Notes under the pieces: model-generated | Told to the model about the DNA's origin: nothing | Databases searched by the model: none | Seen by the model: only the letters and a program-made list of their open reading frames with translations | From: Pricia antarctica | GTDB taxonomy: Bacteria > Bacteroidota > Bacteroidia > Flavobacteriales > Flavobacteriaceae | Direction: 5' to 3' | Length of the DNA: 64,000 bases | Assembly (NCBI GenBank): GCA_011050085.1 | Contig: DRGL01000051.1 | Coordinates: 102,547-166,546 of the forward strand | Program-made: the position numbers and the translations under genes | In this document: piece by piece, positions 56,701-64,000 of the stretch | Layout: each line of letters starts with the position of its first letter | Position numbering within the stretch: position 1 is the stretch's first letter

Positions 56701-59700
56701 ATGAGAGCAAGACACAAAGGATTATTAACGCTTTTATTAGCGTTAATTGTGCAGTTTACGTTTGCACAGGAAATGACGGTTTCCGGTACGGTCACCGATC
56801 AAAATGACCTTCCGTTACCGGGGGTCAATATTGTGGTTCAAGGAACCACGAACGGAACTCAAACCGATTTTGATGGAAATTATTCGATTTCCGCAAGTGA
56901 GGGTGATGCACTTTTATTTACTTACATTGGTCAAGCTGACAAGGCTGTAACTGTAGGCGCAAGTGGGACTATAAACGTTCAAATGACCGAAGATGCCCAA
57001 GCACTTGACGAGGTTGTTGTAACTGCTTTAGGTATTTCTAAAGAAAAACAAGCTTTAGGATATGCAACTACCCAGGTCGAAGGTGACCAAGTAAACACCG
57101 CGAAAGAAACTAACTTTATCAACTCGCTTTCCGGTAAGGTTGCGGGTCTTGACATTAAGAAAAGTAGTTCTTTAGGTGGTTCTTCCAATATTATCCTTAG
57201 GGGATACACTTCACTTACTGGTAACAACCAACCCTTGTTTGTTGTTGATGGAACTCCGATTGGTAATAATGCCGCTATTACCACAAATCAAGATACCGGT
57301 CGAGGAGGTTATGACTATGGTAACGCAGCGATGGATATTAACCCGGAGGACATTAAATCTGTCAACGTACTTAAAGGTGCTGCTGCTTCGAACCTATACG
57401 GATCAAGGGCAGCGAACGGTGTTATAATTATTACTACTAAAAAAGGATCTAAAAGTAAAGGTCTTGGTATCACCATCAACTCTGGTGTGACTATGGCCCA
57501 ATATGATCCCTCAACGTTTCCAACATATCAAAACCAGTATGGTGCTGGTTACGGTCCTTTTTACGGAAACGGTCCCGGTGGATTTTTCTCAGGATTGGAT
57601 GTAGATGGAGATGGTGTAGACGATTTGACTACTCCTTTTACCGAAGATGCTTCGCAAGGTGCTCCCTTCGACCCCAATCTATTAGTATATCAATGGGACG
57701 CTTTTTATCCAGAGTCACCTAACTATCTTACTCCGACCCCTTGGGTGGCCCGCCAAAACGGACCTGAGTACATTTTTAATACTGGTGTAACTTTAAATAA
57801 TAGTGTTTCTGTTTCCGCAGGTAGCGAAACCGGCTCTTTCCGGGTTGGATTTACAAAATTAGACCAAACTGGTATTGTGCCTAATAGTAAAATCGAAAGA
57901 AATAGTTTCGACTTCAACGGTTCTCAGGAATTATCGGAGAAACTTACTGCAGGTGTGAAAGCAACCTTTACTAAAACAGATGGTAAAGGTCGTTATGGTA
58001 CTGGATATGATGGAAGAAACATCATGCAGCAGTTCAGACAGTGGAACCAGATTAACGTAGATTACAAAGCTCAAGAGGAAGCTTACCTTAATACTGGAAG
58101 AAATATTAGCTGGAACTACGGTGGTAACCCGCTTACCCCTGAAGGCCAAGCAGCGATTTTCTTCGACAACCCGTATTTCACACGTTATGAGAATTTTCAA
58201 ACTGACACTAGAAATCGTTTATTCGGTAATTTGAACCTAAACTATGACGCTACGGATTGGTTGAGCATTACGGGTCGTGCCTCTGTAGATACGTATTCAG
58301 AACTTCAAGAGGAGCGATTAGCGATAACAAGTGTTGGCGTTCCGTTTTACGATCGTACAAACCGAACATACACTGAACTAAACTATGATTTACTTTTCAA
58401 TTATGATTTTGACTTATCCGAAAAGATTACACTTGATGGTGTAATAGGTGCAACAGCACGTCAAAACCGTGTTGAACGAGTTAATGCACAAACTAGTGGT
58501 GGTTTGGTAGTGCCAAATTTGTATTCTTTAAGCAATTCGGTAAACTTATTGCCACCGCCTACCGAAGACTTATTTAAATTGAAGCAATATGGTTTCTTTG
58601 CCAATGCATCTTTCGCATATGATGGTTTTCTATATCTTGATCTTTCTGGTCGTTACGATATTTCCTCTACGCTTCCGAACAGTAGTAATGGATTCTTTTA
58701 TCCAGCGGTTTCGACTTCCTTAGTGTTTTCAAAATTATTGGATATTGACTGGTTATCGTTAGGTAAATTTAGAGCGAACTACGCTCAGGTTGGTAACAGT
58801 ACAGACCCTTACCGCGTTTTAGATGCCTATTTCAGTCCGACCAACTTTTCTGTACCGCTATTCTCTGTTGCTGGACGAAAGAGTAACGAAAATTTGGTTA
58901 ACGAACTATCCGATTCCTTCGAAATTGGTCTTGAAATGTCTTTTGCGGATAAGAGAGCTGGATTCGATTTATCGTATTATAAAACGAATACAGTCGATCA
59001 AATCTTTCCAGTAACCGTAAGTAGAGCTACTGGCTTCGATTCGCGGGTCATCAACTCTGGTGAGGTGCAGAATGACGGTATAGAAGCACAAGTTTATCTA
59101 TCTCCCATCCGTACTGAAGATTTCGAGTGGAGAATTAACGCAACTTGGGCCAAGAATAAAAGTGAAGTAATTTCATTGTTTACAAATGAGACAACTGGTG
59201 AATCCGTAGATAACGTTCAATTAGGATCTTTTCAAGGCGGTGTCTCAGTCAACGCCACCGTTGGCGAGCCTTACGGTAGCATATGGGGATCAAACTTTAC
59301 CTATTTGAGAGATGCCGATGGCAACATAACAAACCCTAACCCTATTATCGATGCTGATACCGGTAAATATGTACGGGATGCGACACCTCAACCGATTGGG
59401 GATATCAATCCTGAATGGAAAGGTGGTTTAAGCAACACATTGACATACAAAAATCTATCTTTCAGTTTCTTGATTGATGTTCAGAAAGGTGGTGATATCT
59501 TTTCATTGGATACTTGGTATGGGTATGCAACCGGTGTTTATGACGTGACTGCTGGTTTCAACGAGCTAGGAAATCTTGTTCGTGACCCAGTAGAAAACGG
59601 AGGTGGTATACTTCTTGATGGTATTAATGCCGATGGGTCTCCAAATACTACACGTAGCCTAGTTGATTTTGAAAATGCATTGGGATATCGTTCAGCACCA

Positions 59701-59964
59701 AACGCGTTGCACGTATACGATGCAAGCTATGTTAAATTGCGAGAGATGACATTCTCTTATAAATTACCAACGAAGCTTCTACAAAATATACCTATTAATA
59801 ATTTAACCTTTTCTTTAACGGGTAGAAACTTATGGATTATTGATAAAAACATGCCATATTCAGATCCAGAAGCTGGATTAAGTGCAGGTAACTTGCAAGG
59901 GTATCAATCTAGCCCTTACCCTACCGCTAGAGAGTACGGTTTTAACATAAGATTTGATTTCTAA
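56701..59964 (+). CDS. SusC/RagA-family TonB-linked outer membrane protein
   Basis: A 1087-residue outer-membrane importer. The ATG at 56701 opens a signal peptide (LLTLLLALIVQFTFAQ). Next come a carboxypeptidase-regulatory-like domain (VSGTVTDQNDLPLPGVNIVV, about 22-95), the SusC-type plug start ALDEVVVTALGISKEKQALG, GTPIGNNAAITTN and NVLKGAAASNLYGSRAANGV, and a barrel closing GFNIRFDF. With the SusD-like lipoprotein 10 bp downstream it forms the usual two-part glycan or peptide uptake system. No glycosidase or regulator is next to it, so the ligand is unknown. Confidence 0.95.
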   Translation: MRARHKGLLTLLLALIVQFTFAQEMTVSGTVTDQNDLPLPGVNIVVQGTTNGTQTDFDGNYSISASEGDALLFTYIGQADKAVTVGASGTINVQMTEDAQALDEVVVTALGISKEKQALGYATTQVEGDQVNTAKETNFINSLSGKVAGLDIKKSSSLGGSSNIILRGYTSLTGNNQPLFVVDGTPIGNNAAITTNQDTGRGGYDYGNAAMDINPEDIKSVNVLKGAAASNLYGSRAANGVIIITTKKGSKSKGLGITINSGVTMAQYDPSTFPTYQNQYGAGYGPFYGNGPGGFFSGLDVDGDGVDDLTTPFTEDASQGAPFDPNLLVYQWDAFYPESPNYLTPTPWVARQNGPEYIFNTGVTLNNSVSVSAGSETGSFRVGFTKLDQTGIVPNSKIERNSFDFNGSQELSEKLTAGVKATFTKTDGKGRYGTGYDGRNIMQQFRQWNQINVDYKAQEEAYLNTGRNISWNYGGNPLTPEGQAAIFFDNPYFTRYENFQTDTRNRLFGNLNLNYDATDWLSITGRASVDTYSELQEERLAITSVGVPFYDRTNRTYTELNYDLLFNYDFDLSEKITLDGVIGATARQNRVERVNAQTSGGLVVPNLYSLSNSVNLLPPPTEDLFKLKQYGFFANASFAYDGFLYLDLSGRYDISSTLPNSSNGFFYPAVSTSLVFSKLLDIDWLSLGKFRANYAQVGNSTDPYRVLDAYFSPTNFSVPLFSVAGRKSNENLVNELSDSFEIGLEMSFADKRAGFDLSYYKTNTVDQIFPVTVSRATGFDSRVINSGEVQNDGIEAQVYLSPIRTEDFEWRINATWAKNKSEVISLFTNETTGESVDNVQLGSFQGGVSVNATVGEPYGSIWGSNFTYLRDADGNITNPNPIIDADTGKYVRDATPQPIGDINPEWKGGLSNTLTYKNLSFSFLIDVQKGGDIFSLDTWYGYATGVYDVTAGFNELGNLVRDPVENGGGILLDGINADGSPNTTRSLVDFENALGYRSAPNALHVYDASYVKLREMTFSYKLPTKLLQNIPINNLTFSLTGRNLWIIDKNMPYSDPEAGLSAGNLQGYQSSPYPTAREYGFNIRFDF

Positions 59965-59974
59965 AAATACAACT

Positions 59975-61405
59975 ATGAAAAAACAGATAATACTATTATT
60001 AACAGTAGCGTTCACAATCTCCTGTTCCGATTTTGGGGATTTGAATGAAGATCCGAAATCAGCGACAGTAGTACCTGCTGCAACGCTGTACGCCAATGGA
60101 ACAAGAAACCTTGTTGATCTGATGACGGAAAGTAGCGTAAACATCAACATTTTTAGGTTCATGGCGCAATCTTGGACATCAACTACATATACTGATGAAC
60201 CAAACTATGATCTTAAGGTACGGGATCAGCCCGGTAATTTTTGGGATGGTATGTACACCGATGTTCTTAGAGATTTAGATGAAACCCGTAATGTAATCAA
60301 TAATGGCGATAATGGAGGGATTGACCCGGCTGTTATCCAAAATCAATTGGCTTCGATAAGCATATTAGAAGTGTTTACATATCATGTTATGGTAGATACT
60401 TATGGTGATGTTCCATTTACACAAGCTTTGGATATCCAAAATGTAAACCCGCAATATGATGATGATACTGCGATTTATACTGCTATTATCACAAAGTTAA
60501 ACGAAGCTATTAATAGCATCAACGTCAACGCAGGTTCTTTTGGATCTTCTGACTTACTTTATGCTGGTGATATGGCGGGATTCAGAAAATTCGCTAATTC
60601 ACTTAAATTGCGAATGGCAGTTCGTATTGCCCAAATTGACCCGGGTACTGCGGCTACAATGGCCAGTGAAGCAATCGCGAGTGGTGTATTCGAATCGAAT
60701 GCAGATAATGCCAATTTCCAATATTTAGAAGCTTCACCCAATACTAATCCAGTTTGGACAGATTTGGTCGAAAGCGGAAGACAGGATTTTATTCCTTCCG
60801 ATATTGTAGTTGATATCATGGTAGGTCTTGATGATCCAAGAATACCTATTTTCTTTAGACCTAATTTAGGTGATGGCGTTTATAGAGGTGGTGCCTATGG
60901 TGAAAATGCACCTTATGCTGACCATACCAATCTTGGTGATATTTTTCATACACCAGATACGGAAGGTATCTTGATGGATTTTCCAGAAGTTTCTTTCTTA
61001 TTGGCAGAGGCTGAAGAATTAGGCCTAGCAGATCCTGCAGGTACCCCCCAGGAAAACTATAATGCAGCAGTAACTGCATCCCTCGAATATTGGGGAGCAG
61101 AGGGTGCAGCAGGGTATCTAGCGCAACCCAACGTTGCCTATGCTACCGCAGCGCCTACTTGGCAAGAAACAGTTGCCGTACAAAAATGGATACATCTATT
61201 TAATCGTGGATTTGAAGCTTGGACAACATATAGATTATATGGTGCTCCTGCGCTAAAAACCACTCCATTTTCTAACGAGCAGCCTCCAAGAAGATATACC
61301 TACCCTAATGATGAGCCTTCTGTAAATGGTCCTGGTTACCAGGCAGCAGCAAGCGCTATGGGTGGTGATGAGAAAACGTCTCGTGTATTTTGGGATGTTC
61401 CTTAA
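59975..61405 (+). CDS. SusD/RagB-family substrate-binding lipoprotein
   Basis: A 476-residue surface lipoprotein; the ATG at 59975 starts a lipid-type signal with Cys in FTISCSDFGDLNEDPKSAT. The opening and the TPR-like helices (DLDETRNVINNGDNGG, EVFTYHVMVDTYGDVPFTQA) place it in the SusD-like_2 branch. The C-terminal VQKWIHLFNRGFEAWTTYRL and RRYTYPNDE are typical. It binds the ligand above the SusC barrel encoded directly upstream. A strong terminator follows. Confidence 0.94.
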   Translation: MKKQIILLLTVAFTISCSDFGDLNEDPKSATVVPAATLYANGTRNLVDLMTESSVNINIFRFMAQSWTSTTYTDEPNYDLKVRDQPGNFWDGMYTDVLRDLDETRNVINNGDNGGIDPAVIQNQLASISILEVFTYHVMVDTYGDVPFTQALDIQNVNPQYDDDTAIYTAIITKLNEAINSINVNAGSFGSSDLLYAGDMAGFRKFANSLKLRMAVRIAQIDPGTAATMASEAIASGVFESNADNANFQYLEASPNTNPVWTDLVESGRQDFIPSDIVVDIMVGLDDPRIPIFFRPNLGDGVYRGGAYGENAPYADHTNLGDIFHTPDTEGILMDFPEVSFLLAEAEELGLADPAGTPQENYNAAVTASLEYWGAEGAAGYLAQPNVAYATAAPTWQETVAVQKWIHLFNRGFEAWTTYRLYGAPALKTTPFSNEQPPRRYTYPNDEPSVNGPGYQAAASAMGGDEKTSRVFWDVP

Positions 61406-61427
61406 ACCTCGAACTTAATATTTTTTT

Positions 61428-61456
61428 AAAGCCTACTTTAACGAGTAGGCTTTTTT
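61428..61456 (+). terminator. Terminator of the susCD pair
   Basis: AAAGCCTACT (61428-61437), loop TTAACG, AGTAGGCTTT (61444-61453), ending in a run of T. It is 22 bp past the susD-like stop. Confidence 0.87.
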
Positions 61457-61506
61457 ATTTTATAGTTTTAAATTATCGATATACATGATGTTCTTATACC
61501 ATAGCT

Positions 61507-62522
61507 ATGCGGAATTTTACAAATTATTGTACCACTGTATTAGGAATTTTGATTCTAACCGGTTGTTCCATCGGCAGCGATGAAGATATGTTTAAAAAGA
61601 AATTGGAAAGCGAAACTGCAGATTATGAAGACAACTGGTCTGTTCCCAGAAATGAGGTTCTGGGCCCCTACTCTCCCTTTCCCATAGTTAGCAACCGTTC
61701 GTTTATATCTGTTGACGAAGTAAGTTATCCTTAAAACCATCTCACTACCTTAATTAGCTTAGGACCATCGGAGTTAAGAGCATATCCCCATGGATTCGTT
61801 GCCAAATACGAAATCATAAATAAAACATATAAGGACAATAAATAGTCTATTACGGATTGCCCTATTACAAGCAGTACAATTTTTTTTAATCGAATAATAA
61901 AGGGTCAAACGCTAACTTTTAAAGCTTCAGGATATCTTTAGAACAATAATCTGATGCCCACTGACAATAAAACTGGCATCATATGGTCCCTAATGTTAAT
62001 TCGGGGGGTGATTGGAAAATACGACCGGGTATTACCAGATACTTTTAATGTCGTTGAAAATGATTGGGAAACCATCAAAACTCATTTTAAAGAGGCAAAT
62101 TTTTACAATGAATTTGTAGAAGGTGCAGATTTAAGCAATGATATAGAAACTGAAACCACTAATCAGGACTATTACAGATTTGGTATTAAATCTTGGATTA
62201 AGAAACAGACCGTACATATCTTTAACTATGATCTTTTTGATGGGGAAGGCTTACTACTTAAAAATGCATTTGTCAACGGTGGGAACGTTCTAGTACTTGG
62301 TAATAAAAACCTCAACTTTACTTTGTTGAAAACAGTTACTCTTTTTCAGTAGACCCTTCTAATCTCATGCATGTAATTGATAACAAGGGAAATATATATA
62401 ATGCAATGGACTTGGTCAAACAAGGCCCGGACAAGAATATCCAATTAGACTCCCCGAAGGCTTATACGGCTGCATGGTCGGCATGGCAGAACTTTTTTGA
62501 TAAATTCATAGTATATGAATAA
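61507..62522 (+). pseudogene. Decayed DUF3179-family lipoprotein gene
   Basis: The frame from the ATG at 61507 starts with a lipoprotein signal (LGILILTGC) and continues in one frame to 62352, apart from stops TAA at 61732, TAG at 61843 and TAG at 61939. Read through, it follows DUF3179: VPRNEVL, LRAYPHGFVAKYEIINKTY, CPITSSTIFFNRIIKGQTLTF, SGYL-stop-NNNLMPTDNKTGIIWSLM. A one-base shift near 62325-62345 restores the C-terminal part, NSYSFSVDP then DNKGNIYNAMD and YTAAWSAWQNFFDKFIVYE, ending at 62522. Conserved family residues have also drifted (CPLTG to CPITS, MPYDR to MPTDN). It has four lesions and is not functional as a whole. Confidence 0.85.
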
Positions 62523-62752
62523 TTTTTTCTGCTAGTTATTCTCTGAAAATTTATTGCAATCGAACATCTATATATTGAAATGTTTTCTAACTGTTGCGAA
62601 TTGTGATTTTCCATTTAAAATGATGCTTCTATTATCGTTCTGACATAACTGGTAAATCAACTTAAAGAATCATCTAGTTACATAATAACTAGTCAGAATC
62701 TAGCTCCTTTTTTGGATAATTTTAGCTATATTTCATACCAATATACATCGCA
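62523..62752. other. 230-bp gap
   Basis: An AT-rich stretch between the DUF3179 remnant and the next gene. It must carry the promoter of that gene; a TATATTTC close to the ATG is the only -7-like sequence noticed, without a matching -33 element. No RNA gene is seen. Confidence 0.4.
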
Positions 62753-64000
62753 ATGGCTTGCATTCGTTTTTTGTTAATAACAATTGCTTTTTTTGTCGCT
62801 CAAAGTTCGTTCGGGCAGCGGGAAGCTAGCAGATGGTATTTCGGGAACGCTGCCGGATTAGATTTTAATAGCGGCGTTCCCGTCGCCTTGACAGATGGCC
62901 AACTCAACACACATGAAGGTTGTTCCACCATATCGGATCAGAATGGTAATCTACTATTCTATTCCGATGGTATTAATGTATGGAACAAGGCGCATAAAAT
63001 CATGCCGAACGGTACCGGTTTGTTGGGACATGAATCAAGTACACAGTCGGCAATCATAATTCCAAAAGAAGGTTCCGTTACCCAATACTATATTTTTACT
63101 GTTGATGAGCCCGACCCTGATGAACTGGTCAATTATGGATTAAACTATACCTTGGTCGATCTATCATTGAACAACGGTTATGGAGATGTCGTCACTTCAG
63201 AAAAAAATATACCCCTACTGACCTACGATCCAGGAGACCCTGGACAATCTCTTCTTAAATGCTCGGAAAAAATTACCGCCGTACAGCATAATGATGAGAA
63301 GTCGATTTGGGTAATCACACACTTCTTGGACTCTTTTTATGCCTTTGAAGTAAATGAAAATGGGGTAAACACCAACCCTGTAATCAGCAAAAGTAATACT
63401 GTAGTCCCCATCGGGGGGTATAAACAGAATGGAATAGGATACTTGAAAGTTTCTCCGGATGGTAAAAGAATTGGGGTAGCTCATAGTCAGGTGAGTTTTA
63501 GTAATCAGTCAGGTCCTAAAACGCCGAGCAGTAAAACCGGCAAAGTATTACTTTACGACTTTGATGCCAATACCGGTAAAGTTTCTAATGAACTGAGTCT
63601 TTTAAGCAATAGCGTTCCTTATGGTATAGAATTCTCTCCGAAATCGACAAAACTTTACGCTACGACCAATAATTATGAAAATGATGGTCAGCCCAAGGGT
63701 AGTTCACTACTTCAATATGACCTTTTGGCGACAAATATTATTCAATCCAAAGTTGATATTAGTACCTCCTCTAATGTCGCGGGGGGACTACAATTGGCAA
63801 TAGATGGAAAAGTTTATCGCGCTGGCTATCCCATTGGTGGTGCTGGTTTTAACATATCGGTTATTGAAAATCCGGAATCTAAAGGCGCTTTATGCAATTT
63901 TAAGCAGAATGTAGTTTCTCTCGAACAAAGACCTGCCGAATTAGGGCTTCCGCCATATGTTCAATCCTTTTTTCTTTTCAAATTTGAATTTGCTAACGTA
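62753..64000 (+). CDS. Secreted beta-propeller protein, N-terminal part (likely type IX-secreted)
   Basis: An open frame of 416 codons from the ATG at 62753 to the end of the window, so the C-terminus is missing. A signal peptide (IRFLLITIAFFVAQSSFGQ) is followed by REASRWYFGNAAGLDFNSGV, then ALTDGQLNTHEGCSTISDQN, LLFYSDGINVWNKAHKIMPN and repeated short blade motifs such as LKVSPDGKRIGVAHSQ and FSPKSTKLYATTN. This is the WD40/YVTN-like propeller found at the start of large flavobacterial proteins that end in a type B T9SS sorting domain with gliding-type C-terminus. The sorting domain itself is outside the window and is inferred. Confidence 0.8.
   Translation, partial: MACIRFLLITIAFFVAQSSFGQREASRWYFGNAAGLDFNSGVPVALTDGQLNTHEGCSTISDQNGNLLFYSDGINVWNKAHKIMPNGTGLLGHESSTQSAIIIPKEGSVTQYYIFTVDEPDPDELVNYGLNYTLVDLSLNNGYGDVVTSEKNIPLLTYDPGDPGQSLLKCSEKITAVQHNDEKSIWVITHFLDSFYAFEVNENGVNTNPVISKSNTVVPIGGYKQNGIGYLKVSPDGKRIGVAHSQVSFSNQSGPKTPSSKTGKVLLYDFDANTGKVSNELSLLSNSVPYGIEFSPKSTKLYATTNNYENDGQPKGSSLLQYDLLATNIIQSKVDISTSSNVAGGLQLAIDGKVYRAGYPIGGAGFNISVIENPESKGALCNFKQNVVSLEQRPAELGLPPYVQSFFLFKFEFANV

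Noticed and set aside
61732..61941. Stops in the DUF3179 gene read as recoding (selenocysteine or pyrrolysine)
   Set aside because: The stops are TAA, TAG and TAG, not one codon type, there is a frameshift as well, and conserved residues have decayed.
61954..62352. 132-codon frame that could be taken as a separate hypothetical gene
   Set aside because: It is in the same frame as the upstream lipoprotein start and matches the middle of DUF3179, so it is part of one broken gene.

Overview
The window is a chromosomal segment of a member of the Bacteroidota, almost certainly a marine flavobacterium (family Flavobacteriaceae; a Maribacter/Zobellia/Arenibacter-like genus is a guess). Signs of this are a SusC/SusD pair, an ECF sigma/FecR/TonB-dependent receptor set, a secreted protein of the type VIII/IX-associated flavobacterial kind, Bacteroidetes promoters (TTTG-N19-TAnnTTTG), almost no Shine-Dalgarno sequences, CtlX-type citrulline hydrolase, and the arrangement rpsL-rpsG-fusA-rpsJ // S10-spc-alpha operons // carA-eno-gltA. 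I see no tRNA, rRNA, CRISPR array, transposase or phage gene.

Region 1-9.3 kb: the end of a YitT-family membrane protein, then a seven-gene minus-strand operon (read from 8959 down to 991): MFS transporter, secreted esterase-like hydrolase, a small membrane protein of unknown function, a DUF1080 (3-keto-glycoside hydrolase/lyase type) lipoprotein, an exported Gfo/Idh/MocA oxidoreductase, a secreted CE1-like esterase, and an aldo/keto reductase. Together they look like a catabolic route for an acylated glycoside handled by oxidation to a 3-keto sugar. A perfect 9-bp inverted repeat sits over the putative promoter of the first gene.

Region 9.3-31 kb: M13 peptidase, folD, ffh, a lipoprotein with four internal repeats, ECF sigma/FecR/TonB receptor, a small secreted protein, DUF427 protein, argS, an SDR/DUF2867 protein, a BCCT transporter, and a periplasmic molybdenum hydroxylase (IorAB-like) whose operon begins with a two-heme cytochrome. 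Then come CtlX and an ACT-domain protein.

Region 31-56 kb is core housekeeping, all on the minus strand: a DDAH/amidinotransferase-family protein, gltA, a GT5 glycogen/starch synthase, eno, carA, then alpha, spc, S10 and str ribosomal operons with rpoA, secY, infA and fusA. rpmJ (38 codons) is present and is the zinc-free form. Two intergenic gaps here carry RNA structure: upstream of rpsD (a candidate S4 leader) and the unusually long rpsJ-rplC gap (terminator plus three hairpins). A perfect Bacteroidetes promoter precedes rpsL.

Region 56-64 kb: an 828-bp AT-rich gap, then a susC/susD-like pair with a strong terminator, the decayed remains of a DUF3179-family lipoprotein gene (three in-frame stops and one frameshift), and the N-terminal part of a large secreted beta-propeller protein that runs off the window end.
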